Notes: generated by a model from the sequence alone, not told the origin. 64,000 nt of DNA from Mesorhizobium sp. M2D.F.Ca.ET.226.01.1.1 (GCF_004022705.2 NZ_RZOY02000004.1:248001-312000), one strand, 5' to 3'; numbered from the stretch's first letter, positions 1 to 12,151 are shown. Numbers and translations: made by a program.

Positions 1-833
<833 letters not shown>

Positions 834-837
<4 letters not shown>

Positions 838-1604
838 GGTTGAAAGGCAAATCGGCGCTGATCACCGGGTCGGCGCGCGGCATCGGCAAGGCCTTCGCCG
901 AAGCCTATGCGCGCGAAGGTGCGACGGTGGCGATTGCCGACATCGACCTGGCAGCGGCGGAAGCGACGGCGCAAGCCATCGGCTCCGCCGCTTACGCGGT
1001 CCGGCTCGACGTCACCGACCAGTCCTCCATCGAGGCGGCGGTCAAGGCCGTCGAGGAGAAGACTGGCGGTCTAGACGTGCTGATCAACAATGCCGCGATC
1101 TTCGACCTGGCGCCGATCGTCGAGATAACCAGGGCGAGCTACGAAAAGCTGCTCGCGGTCAATGTCGCTGGCACGCTGTTCACGCTGCAGGCGGCCGCCC
1201 GCTCGATGATCGCGCGTGGCCAGGGCGGCAGGATCATCAATATGGCGAGCCAGGCCGGCCGCCGCGGCGAGCCGCTGGTCGCGGTCTATTGCGCCACCAA
1301 GGCTGCCGTCATCTCGCTCACCCAGTCGGCCGGGCTCGATCTGATCAAGCATCGCATCAACGTCAACGGCATCGCGCCGGGCGTCGTCGACAGCGACATG
1401 TGGGACCAGGTCGACGCGCTGTTCGCCAAATACGAGAACCGACCGAAAGGCGAGAAGAAGCGCCTGGTCGGCGAGGGCGTTCCCTATGGCCGCATGGGCA
1501 AGCCGGAGGACCTCGCCGGCATGGCCGTTTTCCTCGCCAGCGACGAGGCCGAATACATTGTCGCCCAGACCTATAACGTCGATGGCGGGCAATGGATGAG
1601 TTGA
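834..1604 (+). CDS. smoS: Short-chain dehydrogenase, sorbitol (L-iditol) 2-dehydrogenase SmoS-like
   Basis: Predicted NAD-dependent cytosolic dehydrogenase that oxidises sorbitol to fructose. It is a 256-residue classical SDR: nucleotide loop GSARGIG (12-18), NNA motif near 85, and the catalytic set Ser139, Tyr152 and Lys156 in YCATK. The length equals that of the Rhodobacter-type SmoS family. The GTG start at 834 overlaps the upstream ABC ATPase stop. Mannitol dehydrogenase follows 156 bp downstream in the same direction, the classical smo/mtl arrangement. Substrate is inferred from family and context; galactitol or another hexitol cannot be excluded. Confidence 0.85.
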
Positions 1605-1760
1605 ACGGTTGAGGGGGAAGGCGCTTCTCTCTTTCCTCCGGAGAAGACGCCACGGGGCAGGTGAGGGGCAGCGGACTGGAACACCAGGCGCCGCCCCTCA
1701 CCCTCGCTCCCCAGGAGGCGGAACAGTCGGGGCTGCGGATCGGCCAAAGGGTAAAATGAG
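1605..1760. repeat. Intergenic spacer with an imperfect GC-rich hairpin
   Basis: A perfect 10-bp inverted repeat (GGTGAGGGGC at 1660-1669, GCCCCTCACC at 1693-1702) lies between the SDR and mannitol dehydrogenase genes. It resembles a degenerate copy of the GC-rich intergenic palindromes found elsewhere in the window. It could affect mRNA processing between the two genes. No separate promoter is obvious. Confidence 0.5.
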
Positions 1761-3239
<1,479 letters not shown>

Positions 3240-3261
3240 CGCCCACTGGAAGCAGATCGCG

Positions 3262-3945
3262 ATGCGGCCGGAACTGGTCATCTTCGACTGTGACGGCGTG
3301 CTGGTCGACAGCGAGGCTCTTTCGGTCTCGGCGCTCCTCGGCATGATCGAGCTCGCCGGCGGCACGGTGAGCGAGGACGCCGCCTACGAGCATTTCCTGG
3401 GCAAGAGCATGAAAAGCGTGCGCGAGATCCTCGGCCGCGACTTTGGCCTGGAGATCAGCGACCAGCATCTGACCGCCATGCGCGTCGACCTGATGCGCAA
3501 ATTCCGCGAGGAACTGAAGCCGATCCCGGGCGTCAGGGACGTGCTGCCGAAGCTCGGCTTGCCATGTTGTGTCGCCTCGTCCGGCACGCTGGAGCGCATC
3601 CGCTACGCGCTTGACGTCACCGGTCTGCTGCCCCTGCTGGAGCCGCATCTCTTCAGCGCCACCATGGTCAAGCGCGGCAAGCCGGAGCCCGACCTTTTCC
3701 TGCATGCCGCAGCCTCGATGCGCGCGCATCCGCGCCGCTGCCTGGTCGTTGAGGACAGCCCCGCCGGCGTCGTCGCGGCGCGCTCCGCCGGCATGCGCGT
3801 CCTTGCTTTCACCGGCGGCTCGCATGCCTCCAGTCCCGCCCTCAAGGCGCGGCTTGCGTCGACGGAACCGGACTTTATATTCGCTGACATGCTGCAATTG
3901 CCCGATCTGATTGCAGGCCTGGGAGCGAGAGAAAAAGCATCTTGA
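3262..3945 (+). CDS. HAD superfamily hydrolase (subfamily IA phosphatase)
   Basis: Predicted Mg-dependent sugar-phosphate phosphatase, 227 residues. HAD motifs are in order: motif I FDCDGVLVDSE near 8-18, motif II ASSGT near 98, motif III Lys in KRGKPEPDLF near 135, and motif IV VVEDSPAGVVAA near 160. It lies 22 bp after the mannitol dehydrogenase gene and its TGA overlaps the TTG start of the kinase gene. HAD phosphatases recur in smo/mtl operons, where they may detoxify phosphorylated polyols or sugars; the substrate here is unknown. Confidence 0.85.
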   Translation: MRPELVIFDCDGVLVDSEALSVSALLGMIELAGGTVSEDAAYEHFLGKSMKSVREILGRDFGLEISDQHLTAMRVDLMRKFREELKPIPGVRDVLPKLGLPCCVASSGTLERIRYALDVTGLLPLLEPHLFSATMVKRGKPEPDLFLHAAASMRAHPRRCLVVEDSPAGVVAARSAGMRVLAFTGGSHASSPALKARLASTEPDFIFADMLQLPDLIAGLGAREKAS

Positions 3946-5528
3946 CGAAGAATTTCGTTTGCGCGGTCGATGTTGGCACCGGGAGCGCTCGCGCGGGCAT
4001 TCTCGACGCACGCGGCAACCTGCTCGGCCGGGCCGATCATCCGATCGCCATGCACCAGCCCAAGCCCGATCATGCGGAGCATGATTCGGAAGACATCTGG
4101 TCGGCGGTGTGCAAGTCCGTGCGCGCCGCCCTCGAGAAATCCGGGGTCGCCGGTGGCGATGTCGCCGGCATCTCTTTCGACGCGACCTGTTCGCTCGTGG
4201 CGCGCGACAGGCCAGGCGGCCAGATCAGCGTCTCGGTCACCGGCGAGAAGCGCTGGGACACAGTTGTCTGGCTCGATCACCGCGCCATCGCCGAGGCCGA
4301 TGAATGCACGGCAAGCGGCCATGCCGTGCTCGACTATATCGGCGGCGTGATGTCGCCGGAGATGGCGACGCCGAAGCTGATGTGGCTGAAGCGTCATCTG
4401 ACGAACACATGGAATGAAGCCGGCTATCTGTTCGACCTCGCCGATTTCCTGACCTGGAAGGCGTCAGGCTCGCTCGCCCGCTCGCAATGCACGCTGACGG
4501 CGAAATGGACTTACCTCGCCCATGAGGAAAAAGGCTGGCGGCGCGACTTCTTCCAGCTTGTCGGGCTCGATGATCTGTTCGAGCACGGCAATCTGCCGGA
4601 AAAGGCCAGCCCCGTCGGCACCGATATCGGCCCGCTGACCGCCGCGGCCGCCGCCGAACTCGGCTTGACCGAAAAATGCCGGGTTGGCGCCGGCGTCATC
4701 GACGCCTATGCCGGCGCGCTCGGCGTGTTGGGCGGCTTTGCCGGTGACGAGAAAGGCATCAGCCGGCACCTGGCGCTGATTGCCGGCACATCGTCCTGCG
4801 TCATGGCGATGTCACCCGACCCGCAGCCCTTTGCCGGCGTCTGGGGTCCCTATTTCGGGGCGGCCTTGCCGAGGCTGTGGCTGTCGGAAGGCGGCCAGTC
4901 GGCCACCGGCGCGCTGCTCGACCATATCATCCGCTGGCATGGCGCCGGCGGCGAGCCGGACGCGGCCATGCACATGAAGATCGCCCGGCGCGTCGCCGAG
5001 CTGCGCGCCGAGGACGGCGAAGCGCTGGCGGCAAGGCTGCATGTGCTGCCCGATTTCCACGGCAACCGTTCGCCGCTCGCCGATCCGCACGCGGTCGGCG
5101 TCATCAGCGGCCTGACGCTCGATTCCTCCTTCGACAGCCTGTGCAAGCTCTACTGGCGCACCGCCGTCGGCATCGCGCTCGGCGTGCGCCATGTGCTCGA
5201 AGCGCTGAACGAGAACGGTTATCTGATCGACACGCTGCATGTCACCGGCGGCCACACCAAGAACCCGCTGTTGATGGAGCTCTATGCCGACGCTACCGGC
5301 TGCACCGTGGTCGAACCGCTGGCCGACGAGGCGGTGCTGCTCGGCACCGGCATGGTGGCGGCGACGGCCGCCGGGCTCTATCCCGATCTCAACGCAGCCT
5401 GCGTTGCCATGCAGCAGGGCGGCAGGACGCGCGCGCCCAACAAGGAAGCCGGCGCCCGCTTCGACCGCGACTACCGCATCTTCCTCGAAATGCACCGCCA
5501 GCGGCAGATACTCGACGCGATCAGCTGA
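3942..5528 (+). CDS. FGGY-family carbohydrate kinase, D-ribulokinase type
   Basis: ATP-dependent cytosolic sugar kinase of 528 residues. The N-terminal ATPase loop AVDVGTGSARAGI and C-terminal VTGGHTKNPLLMELYAD identify the FGGY fold. It carries Thr82-Cys83-Ser84 in FDATCSLV, the TCS motif associated with D-ribulose-specific members (ribulokinase, human FGGY and yeast YDR109C group). The likely reaction is D-ribulose to D-ribulose 5-phosphate, which would follow oxidation of D-arabitol or ribitol. The start is TTG at 3942, overlapping the HAD stop. It ends 1 bp before the convergent ATPase gene, so it could serve both polyol loci. In some operons this position holds a xylulokinase. Confidence 0.85.
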   Translation: MTKNFVCAVDVGTGSARAGILDARGNLLGRADHPIAMHQPKPDHAEHDSEDIWSAVCKSVRAALEKSGVAGGDVAGISFDATCSLVARDRPGGQISVSVTGEKRWDTVVWLDHRAIAEADECTASGHAVLDYIGGVMSPEMATPKLMWLKRHLTNTWNEAGYLFDLADFLTWKASGSLARSQCTLTAKWTYLAHEEKGWRRDFFQLVGLDDLFEHGNLPEKASPVGTDIGPLTAAAAAELGLTEKCRVGAGVIDAYAGALGVLGGFAGDEKGISRHLALIAGTSSCVMAMSPDPQPFAGVWGPYFGAALPRLWLSEGGQSATGALLDHIIRWHGAGGEPDAAMHMKIARRVAELRAEDGEALAARLHVLPDFHGNRSPLADPHAVGVISGLTLDSSFDSLCKLYWRTAVGIALGVRHVLEALNENGYLIDTLHVTGGHTKNPLLMELYADATGCTVVEPLADEAVLLGTGMVAATAAGLYPDLNAACVAMQQGGRTRAPNKEAGARFDRDYRIFLEMHRQRQILDAIS

Positions 5529-5529
5529 T

Positions 5530-6615
5530 CTACTGCTTTCGCAGCGACTTGCCGGTCTCCGCGTCGAACAGATGGATGCTCTCTTCCTCGAAGCTGTAGC
5601 GTACCGGCGCCCTCTGTTCCGGGCATTCGCGGGCCGGCACCAGCGCGCTGACCTCCTTGCCGCCGGAGCCGAACGTCACCAGCGCGTCATTGCCATGGAA
5701 CTCGATGAGGTCGGCGGTGCCCTGCAGGATATTGCCTGCGCTTCCGTTTGCCGTCTTGAGATCCGGAGGCCGGATGCCGAGCACCACGCGATCGCCATGG
5801 TTGAGATGGAAGCCGCTGCCTTCCAGCGATAGCACCGTTCCGGCGCCGGTCAGCGTCCAGCCATCGCCCTTCCGCGCCACTGTGGCCTCGATGAAATTCA
5901 TGTTCGGCGTGCCGATGAAGCCGGCTACGAACTGGTTGCCGGGGCGCCGATAGATCTCCGCCGGCGACCCGACCTGCTCGATCACGCCGTCCTTCAGCAG
6001 CACGATGCGGTCGGCCAGCGTCATCGCTTCCAACTGGTCGTGCGTGACATAGACGGTGGTGGTCTTCAGCGACTGGTGCAGCCGGGCGATCTCGACCCGC
6101 ATATGGTTGCGCAGCTTGGCGTCGAGATTGGAGAGCGGCTCGTCGAACAGGAACACCTTCGGCGTCTTGATCATGGCGCGCGCGATCGCCACGCGCTGCT
6201 GCTGACCGCCGGAAAGCTCGGTCGGCTTGCGGCCGAGATAGGGCTCCAGCCCAAGCGTCCTGGAGACAGCCTCGACCCGCTTCTTGATCTCGGCCGCCGG
6301 CACCTTCTGACGCTTCAGTCCGAAGGCGATGTTGTCGAAGATCGTCATATGCGGATAGAGCGCATAATTCTGGAACACCATGGCGATGCCGCGATCGCCT
6401 GGCTCGAGATCGTTGACCACCTTGCCGCCGATCGACACCTCGCCGCCGCTGATGTCCTCCAGGCCGGCCAGCATTCTGAGCAGCGTGGACTTGCCGCAGC
6501 CGGACGGGCCGAGGAACACGACGAATTCATGCTCCTCGATCGCCAAGTTGAGATCGCGGATGACGCTCGTGGCGCCGTAGGCCTTGTCGACATGGGAGCA
6601 AACGATGGCGGACAT
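5530..6615 (-). CDS. Polyol/sugar ABC transporter ATP-binding protein (UgpC/MalK type)
   Basis: ATPase subunit of a CUT1 importer, 361 residues. Walker [10 protein letters not shown] is at 36-44, followed by the Q-loop ([13 protein letters not shown]), signature LSGGQQQRVAIARA, Walker B ([12 protein letters not shown]), H-loop (YVTHDQLEAMT) and a C-terminal TOBE-like regulatory region. It is the last gene of the minus-strand operon binding protein, permease, permease, dehydrogenase, ATPase. It starts 3 bp after the dehydrogenase stop. It is a second, separate ATPase from the one at the left edge. Confidence 0.95.
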   Translation of the reverse strand: MSAIVCSHVDKAYGATSVIRDLNLAIEEHEFVVFLGPSGCGKSTLLRMLAGLEDISGGEVSIGGKVVNDLEPGDRGIAMVFQNYALYPHMTIFDNIAFGLKRQKVPAAEIKKRVEAVSRTLGLEPYLGRKPTELSGGQQQRVAIARAMIKTPKVFLFDEPLSNLDAKLRNHMRVEIARLHQSLKTTTVYVTHDQLEAMTLADRIVLLKDGVIEQVGSPAEIYRRPGNQFVAGFIGTPNMNFIEATVARKGDGWTLTGAGTVLSLEGSGFHLNHGDRVVLGIRPPDLKTANGSAGNILQGTADLIEFHGNDALVTFGSGGKEVSALVPARECPEQRAPVRYSFEEESIHLFDAETGKSLRKQ

Positions 6616-6618
6616 GCC

Positions 6619-7665
6619 TTATCCCTTCTCGCCGGTCAGCAGGATCTGCAGCTTGACGTCCTGCGGCCTGGCTTGCGCCGCGCGCTCGAACGCCTTGATG
6701 CTCTCGGAGAAATCATAGGTGCCAGTGATCAGCGGCTTGAGGTCGACCTTGCCGGAGGCGATGAGCTGCAAAGCGCGGTCGAAGATGTTGGCGTAGCGGA
6801 ACACGGTCTCGATACGCACTTCCTTGGAGATCGCCGCCGGCACATTGAGCTCGACCGTTTCCACTGGCAGGCCAACCAGCACCACGGCGCCGCCCGGTCG
6901 CACAATGTCGAACAGGTTGGCGAAGGCCTTGGGGCTGCCGCTCGCCTCGAACACGATGTCGGCGCCCCAATTGTCCGTCGCGGCCGCAACGGCGTCGACC
7001 AGCGGCTGTTCGCCGATATTGACCGGCACGATGCCCGGATACTGGCCGGCGATCTCAAGCTTAGGCGCTGAAAAGTCTGAAATGAGCACCTTGGAGCAGC
7101 CGCCGGCCAGCGCCGCCAGCGCGATCATGATGCCGATCGGGCCGCAGCCGACGACCACGGCGACATCGCCCGGTACGATCCTGGCGCGCGCCGCCGCCTG
7201 CATGCCGATGGCGAAGGGCTCCACCATCGCGCCCTCGGCGAAGGAGACGTTGTCCGGCAGCTTGTAGGTGAAAGCAGCGGGGTGAACGGCGTAAGGCGCC
7301 AGCACTCCATGCACCGGCGGCGTGGCCCAGAAGCGGACATCCGGATCGACATTGTAGATGCCGAGCTTCGTCGCGCGCGACGCAAGGTTCGGCACGCCCG
7401 GCTCCATGCAAACGCGGTCGCCGACCTTCAGGCTGGTGACATTGGCGCCGACCTCGACGATCGTTCCCGAGGCCTCATGGCCGAGCACCATGGGCTGGCG
7501 CACGATGTAGCTGCCGATAGAGCCATGCGTGTAATAATGCACGTCGCTGCCGCAGACGCCGACCGTGTGGATGGCGATCCTGACGTCATCCGGTCCGACG
7601 TCTTGCGGCAACGCGATCTCGCGCAGCGACAGTTCGCCTTTTTTCTCAAGCACCAGTGCTCGCAT
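6619..7665 (-). CDS. Zinc-dependent medium-chain dehydrogenase, xylitol/L-iditol dehydrogenase type
   Basis: NAD-dependent polyol dehydrogenase of 348 residues. Catalytic-zinc ligands are Cys38 (GVCGSD), His63 and Glu64 (GHEAS); the Rossmann motif is [13 protein letters not shown]. The four-cysteine structural-zinc lobe of alcohol dehydrogenases is absent: the segment reads [15 protein letters not shown], as in bacterial xylitol dehydrogenases. It lies between the permease gene and the ATPase gene, so it probably oxidises the imported polyol to a ketose. Xylitol, ribitol, D-arabitol and sorbitol all remain possible. Confidence 0.85.
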   Translation of the reverse strand: MRALVLEKKGELSLREIALPQDVGPDDVRIAIHTVGVCGSDVHYYTHGSIGSYIVRQPMVLGHEASGTIVEVGANVTSLKVGDRVCMEPGVPNLASRATKLGIYNVDPDVRFWATPPVHGVLAPYAVHPAAFTYKLPDNVSFAEGAMVEPFAIGMQAAARARIVPGDVAVVVGCGPIGIMIALAALAGGCSKVLISDFSAPKLEIAGQYPGIVPVNIGEQPLVDAVAAATDNWGADIVFEASGSPKAFANLFDIVRPGGAVVLVGLPVETVELNVPAAISKEVRIETVFRYANIFDRALQLIASGKVDLKPLITGTYDFSESIKAFERAAQARPQDVKLQILLTGEKG

Positions 7666-7680
7666 CGGGTAAGCCTCACT

Positions 7681-8508
7681 TCAACTTTTCTTTTGCCGGA
7701 AAACGGAATTCAGGAAGCTGCTCAAAACGCCGAGGAACAGCAGCGGCGGCAGCGACAGGAGCACGACCGAGGCGTTGAGGATGCCCCAAGGCACGTTCAT
7801 GCCTTGCTGCGAGAGTTCGGACGCGACGATCGGCAGCGTCTTGGCGTTGGAGCTCGACAGCATCAGCGCGATCAGGAACTCGTTCCAGACCAGCACGAAG
7901 CTGAAGGCGATGGCGCCGATCAGCGAGCGCGCCGCGACCGGAAGCGCGATCCGCCAGAACACCGAATAGGCCCCGTAGCCATCGACGAAGGCCGCCTCCT
8001 CGATCTCCTTCGGCACGCCCTGGAAAGCCGGGATCGCAAGCCACATGATCACCGAGTTGGTAAGCAGCGAGTATGTGACGATGAGTGCGGGCAGCGTGTC
8101 GTAGAGTCCGACCTGCAGCCAGATCACCATCAGCGGGATGGCCACCGCCACCGGCGGCAGGAAGCGCAGCGAAAGCACAAAGAACTGGATGTCGCCGGCA
8201 AAGCGGTTGGGATAGCGCGCCACCGCATAGGCCGCCGGCAGGCCGAGCACGATGCCGATCAGCACCGCCGAGCCGCAGGCGACGACCGAGTTGTAGAGGC
8301 CGGTCAGCACGCTGTCGCGGCCGAGGATATAGCTGATGTTGGCGAGTGTCGGCGTGAAGACCACCTTCGGCACGCGCGTGATGATGTCGACATTGTTCTT
8401 GAGCGCGTTGAGCGTCGTCCACACCAGCGGGAAAACGGCGAGGAACCCGGCCAGCGCCAGGAGGGCCTTGGCGATCAGGCGGCCCGGTCTCAATCGATAT
8501 GGCTTCAT
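7681..8508 (-). CDS. Carbohydrate ABC transporter permease (MalG type)
   Basis: Inner-membrane channel subunit, 275 residues with about six hydrophobic helices. The conserved cytoplasmic EAA loop is EEAAFVDGYGAYSVFWRIALP. I place the start at the ATG at 8508, because a longer frame reading back to 9405 is not membrane-like. That ATG overlaps the stop of the upstream permease (ATGA). It pairs with the MalF-type permease and the binding protein of this operon. Confidence 0.93.
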   Translation of the reverse strand: MKPYRLRPGRLIAKALLALAGFLAVFPLVWTTLNALKNNVDIITRVPKVVFTPTLANISYILGRDSVLTGLYNSVVACGSAVLIGIVLGLPAAYAVARYPNRFAGDIQFFVLSLRFLPPVAVAIPLMVIWLQVGLYDTLPALIVTYSLLTNSVIMWLAIPAFQGVPKEIEEAAFVDGYGAYSVFWRIALPVAARSLIGAIAFSFVLVWNEFLIALMLSSSNAKTLPIVASELSQQGMNVPWGILNASVVLLSLPPLLFLGVLSSFLNSVFRQKKS

Positions 8509-9371
8509 GCCTGCACCCGCTTCCACAGCATGGTGAAGGTGATGACGGTCGCGATCATCATCAGAACCGCCATGGCAGAGGCGTAGGAGACCTTGCCGGA
8601 CTCGATGAAGCCTTGCGAGAAGGCGTACATGTCGAGCGTCTCGGTCGCCACGCCCGGCCCGCCGCGCGTCATCACATAGATCAGGTCGAAGGAGCGCAGC
8701 GACTCGATCATTTTGACGAACATCAGGCTGATCAGCGGCGCCTTCAGCATCGGCAAGGTGACATAGGCATGGATCTGCCAGCGCTTGGCGTGGTCGAGCC
8801 TGGCCGCCTCGATCGGCTGCGGCGGCAAGGTTTCCAGCAGCTTCAGCACGATGACGGCGAAGAACAGCCCCCATTGCCAGACATCGACCGAAGCGACGGC
8901 GAAGAGCGCGGTGCCGGCCTTGGACAGCGGATCGAAGATCAGCCCGCCGGTGACCAGGCGGTAGGGATAGGTGGCGATGCCGTAGAGCGGGTGATAGGCG
9001 AACTTCCAGACGAAGGCGGCCGAAACGCGCGGCAAAAGCACCGGGATGATGAACAAGAGGCAGTAGAAATTGCGCAGGCGCGAGCCGGAGACCTCGAACA
9101 TCAGCACGCCGAGTCCGATCGCCACTGCCATGGTCGCGACGACGGTGACGATCTCCCACTTTACCGAGACCCAGACCGCGTTGAGGAAGCGGCGATCGGC
9201 AAAAAGGTCGGCGAAGTTCGAGAGCCAGACCCAGGAATAGCCGGGCGCACTCAGCTCGCGGTTCTGCAGCGCGATCACGATGGCGTAGAGCGTCGGCACC
9301 ATCGACAGCACCAGAAGGATGGCGAGCGTCGGCACAAGAAAAGTGACGGGCAGGGAAGAGCGGCGGCGCAT
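8505..9371 (-). CDS. Sugar ABC transporter permease (MalF type)
   Basis: Second channel subunit of the polyol importer, 288 residues and about six helices, with the EAA loop EAARLDHAKRWQIHAYVTLP. The frame is open up to 9500, but translation from there would overlap the binding-protein gene. The ATG at 9371 (MRRRSSLPVTFL) gives a normal short cytoplasmic N terminus followed by a first helix. Its start is separated from the binding-protein gene by a spacer holding a strong hairpin. Confidence 0.92.
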   Translation of the reverse strand: MRRRSSLPVTFLVPTLAILLVLSMVPTLYAIVIALQNRELSAPGYSWVWLSNFADLFADRRFLNAVWVSVKWEIVTVVATMAVAIGLGVLMFEVSGSRLRNFYCLLFIIPVLLPRVSAAFVWKFAYHPLYGIATYPYRLVTGGLIFDPLSKAGTALFAVASVDVWQWGLFFAVIVLKLLETLPPQPIEAARLDHAKRWQIHAYVTLPMLKAPLISLMFVKMIESLRSFDLIYVMTRGGPGVATETLDMYAFSQGFIESGKVSYASAMAVLMMIATVITFTMLWKRVQA

Positions 9372-9409
9372 CGGCCTGTCCTTGATTGTTTTGGCTTCCG
9401 GGCATGAAA

Positions 9410-9463
9410 CCCGCGGCGCCGGTCCCGGCATTCCTTCGAATGCGGTGAACCGCGCGCCGCGGG
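9410..9463 (-). terminator. Hairpin between binding-protein and permease genes
   Basis: CCCGCGGCGC at 9410-9419 and GCGCCGCGGG at 9454-9463 form perfect 10-bp arms in the 100-bp spacer after the binding-protein stop. No long U tract follows. It fits a partial terminator or an mRNA-stabilising hairpin that keeps binding-protein transcript in excess over permease transcript, as is known for many sugar ABC operons. Confidence 0.5.
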
Positions 9464-9471
9464 CGGGAGGA

Positions 9472-10746
9472 TTACTTCTTCTTCGCCAGCTCGTTGGCAT
9501 AGGCCTCGAGCTCGCTGAGGCCGCCCTTGATGTCGGTGCGCGTGCCGGTGACCAACTCCTCCAGGATGATGCCCCAGCGGTCGCCGAGATCGGGCCAGCG
9601 TGGATCCTGCCAGAAGTTCACCGCCGTCACCTTGCCGGTGTCGGCCAGCGCCTTGCCGAGATCGGCGCCGTAGATGTCGGCGAATTCCTTGCTGGAGAGG
9701 ATGCTCGTGCGGTTCAGCTCGCCGAACTGGTGGGCGTCGAGCCGGCGCTTCTCGTTTTCTTTGGACGTCGCCCAGGCAATGAACAGGCCGGCGCATTTCT
9801 TTGCCGCGTCATCCGCATTGGCCTTGGTGCCGATGGCGAGTCCGTGGCCGTAGCCGCCTCCCGGCAGCGGCGAAGGCGGCGGCAGGAAGCCGACCTTGCC
9901 GACCACCTGCGAGGTCTTCGGATCCACCGCCATGCCCGACAGCGGCGTCGATTCGACCAGGATGGCGACCTGGCCGGAGAGGAAGGCGCCGGTCGATTCA
10001 TCCCAGCTGCCGGTCTGCGTGCCGGGCGCCGAGTCCTTGAACAGCTTCAGATAGGTTTCCGTCGCCTTGACGGCCGCGTCCGAATTGAACGCCGGCTTGT
10101 CGCCGTCGAACCACTTGCCGCCATAGGCCTTGAAGAACGGCATCCAGCGCCAGACATTGGCGCCCGAGCCGCGCGCGCCGCGCAGCGCGATGCCGTAGAT
10201 GCCCTTGTCGGCATTGGTCAGCTTCGGCACGTCGGCGATCAATTCGTCCAGCGTCTTCGGCGGCTGGATGCCGGCGGCTTCCAGCACGTCCTTGCGATAG
10301 ACCATAAGGTCGCCGCCGCCGGTGAGCGGCGCGAACCACACCTTGCCGTCATAGGTGGCGACCTTCTGGCGGCCCGGATCGAAATCGGCGAAGTCATATT
10401 CAGCCGGATAATAATCGGTCAGCGGCGCGATCCAGCCCGAGGACGCGAACAGCGCCACATTGGCCTCGTCGACATAGTAGACGTTGTAGTTGCCCACGGT
10501 GGAAGCGTCGGCGCGCGACTTGGCGCGACGGTCGTTCTCGTTGAGGTAATCGATCTGGAACGAGGCGCCGGAGAGCTTCTTGAACTCATCCTTGGAGTCC
10601 TCCAGAAGCGTCAGGCCGTCGCGTGGCTGCGCCAGCACCTTGACCGGCGCCGAGCAGGCCGGCGCCTGGGCAAGTGCTGCGGTTGACACGGAAGCGGTAA
10701 GCACGAACGCTGCGCCGAGGCTGGCAGCGAGCCGATTTGAATTCAT
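9472..10746 (-). CDS. Extracellular (periplasmic) sugar/polyol-binding protein, CUT1 family
   Basis: Periplasmic receptor of the importer, 424 residues. The ATG at 10746 has a good ribosome site (GGAGGAGAAA) and begins a Sec signal peptide ending near ALAQA; the frame upstream (to 10830) is not needed. It is family-1 solute-binding-like, with [20 protein letters not shown] and a Trp-rich C-terminal part ([16 protein letters not shown]). It is first in the structural operon, 241 bp downstream of the AraC regulator. The ligand is presumably a pentitol or hexitol, given the dehydrogenase in the operon. Confidence 0.93.
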   Translation of the reverse strand: MNSNRLAASLGAAFVLTASVSTAALAQAPACSAPVKVLAQPRDGLTLLEDSKDEFKKLSGASFQIDYLNENDRRAKSRADASTVGNYNVYYVDEANVALFASSGWIAPLTDYYPAEYDFADFDPGRQKVATYDGKVWFAPLTGGGDLMVYRKDVLEAAGIQPPKTLDELIADVPKLTNADKGIYGIALRGARGSGANVWRWMPFFKAYGGKWFDGDKPAFNSDAAVKATETYLKLFKDSAPGTQTGSWDESTGAFLSGQVAILVESTPLSGMAVDPKTSQVVGKVGFLPPPSPLPGGGYGHGLAIGTKANADDAAKKCAGLFIAWATSKENEKRRLDAHQFGELNRTSILSSKEFADIYGADLGKALADTGKVTAVNFWQDPRWPDLGDRWGIILEELVTGTRTDIKGGLSELEAYANELAKKK

Positions 10747-10935
10747 TGGTTTTTCTCCTCCAGGAACACTCGCGGAAGCGGCAAATCCTCGGGCTAAGCG
10801 ACCCTCACCGTCGCCTTGCGGACCTGCCACCCGTCACCAAAATGAGCAGTTGGAAGAGGCGAGGCTAGAAGCCCCGTTGCAGTAGACCTGTACTTTTATG
10901 CATTGTGCGGCGCAAAAAACGTAGCCGTTCGAGTC

Positions 10936-10952
10936 TACTCGTCACACGAGTA
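10936..10952. promoter_or_regulatory. Inverted repeat in the AraC/binding-protein spacer (candidate operator)
   Basis: TACTCG at 10936-10941 and CGAGTA at 10947-10952 are separated by TCACA. It lies about 190 bp upstream of the polyol-binding-protein start and just after the AraC gene stop. No U tract adjoins it, so an operator is at least as likely as a terminator. AraC-type proteins usually bind direct repeats, so assignment to that regulator is weak. Confidence 0.3.
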
Positions 10953-10987
10953 TCAGTAACTCTTGCGAAGCTCGTTTTCGGCCTTGA

Positions 10988-11905
10988 TCAAGCCCGCAGC
11001 GTCAACCGCTGCCGCGACAGCTTGCGGTAAGATGACGGCGTCATCTTGTGCTTGCGTAGGAAGGCGCGGTTGAAGTTCGAGATGTTCATATAGCCGACCT
11101 GGAAGCAGATGTCGGTGATCGGGATCTCGGTGTCGGCGAGCAGCTTGCAGGCCTGCCAGAGTCTGAGCTTGGCGACATGGTCGCTGAAGGAGTTGCCGGT
11201 GTTTTTCTGGAAGAAGCGCGAGAACGTGCTTTCGCTCATGCCGGCCAATGCCGCCACCTCCGGCAGCTTCAAATCCTCGGCGAAATGCTGGAACAGGTAG
11301 GTCAGCGAGCGCTGGATGATGTCCAGCGATTCCGCATCGAGAAGCGGCGAAAAGTCCGGCGACGACAACAGCGCGTATTCGTCGGTGGTGGCCAGGAGGT
11401 CGAGCAGTTCGAGGAACAGGCGAAACCTTCCCAGCCCCTGCACCTCGCCCATCCGTTCCATCAGTTCGGCGCCGTCGAGCGCCGTCTGGCCATGGAAGAC
11501 CGCGCCGCGCAGCGAGCGCTCCAGGAACGGCTCCAGCTCGCGCAATTCCGGCAGCAGCCCCGACGAACCGCGCAGCCGTTCGGGATCGAACTGCAGCACG
11601 ATATCACGGCCCTCGATCAGCTCGCCCGGCTGCACCGCCGTCACCCAGTCATGTGGTAGCCCGCCGCCGACGATGGTCAGGTAGCCCGGCCCGAACTCGC
11701 CGATATGATCGCCGACCAGCACCACGCCGGACGATTTCCTCAGCAGGTGGATCTCGTATTCCGGGTGGAAATTCCAGACATTGCGCTCCCAAGGATAATC
11801 GTCCAGCCGCCACAGGAAACTCTCGCTCGCCTCCGTCACGATATGCTCGAAGGCGGGCGCCGTGCGCGGGATCGCGGCCGTGTTCTTTCTGCGCCTGAAC
11901 GGCAT
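10988..11905 (-). CDS. AraC-family transcriptional regulator (cupin sensor plus HTH)
   Basis: DNA-binding regulator of 305 residues. The N-terminal cupin-like sugar-sensing half contains NVWNFHPEYEIHLL and GDHIGEFGPGYLTIVGGGLPHDW. The C-terminal double helix-turn-helix contains LKLPEVAALAGMSESTFSRFFQKNTG and ITDICFQVGYMNISNFNRAFLRKHKMTP. The frame is open far upstream, but the ATG at 11905 has a perfect GGGAGGA ribosome site. It is co-directional with, and directly upstream of, the polyol transporter operon, so it is the likely activator of that operon. Confidence 0.93.
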   Translation of the reverse strand: MPFRRRKNTAAIPRTAPAFEHIVTEASESFLWRLDDYPWERNVWNFHPEYEIHLLRKSSGVVLVGDHIGEFGPGYLTIVGGGLPHDWVTAVQPGELIEGRDIVLQFDPERLRGSSGLLPELRELEPFLERSLRGAVFHGQTALDGAELMERMGEVQGLGRFRLFLELLDLLATTDEYALLSSPDFSPLLDAESLDIIQRSLTYLFQHFAEDLKLPEVAALAGMSESTFSRFFQKNTGNSFSDHVAKLRLWQACKLLADTEIPITDICFQVGYMNISNFNRAFLRKHKMTPSSYRKLSRQRLTLRA

Positions 11906-12151
11906 CCATTCCTCCCGGCATGGCGCGCTGGCTGCGCATGCCAAGCGCCATCCGTAGCAGCCCGCGGGCAGCAAATGAAAGAGGCGTCGCGGAATCCGGG
12001 CTCCGCCTGGATCAATCGCTGACCCGGCCTCCTCCCTTGCCAACATGTCGTTTTTCATCCACAAGGCGACGCAAATGGCGCCATTTTGCGCCGTTGCTGT
12101 ACGGCTTCCGGCCCATTTTGCCGACGCGCCGTGTTCTGAAAGAGCGGAACA

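Noticed and set aside
8509..9405. N-terminal half of a 574-codon frame running into the MalG-type permease
   Set aside because: The segment overlaps the MalF-type gene in another frame and is not hydrophobic; the ATG at 8508 overlapping the upstream stop is the normal start.
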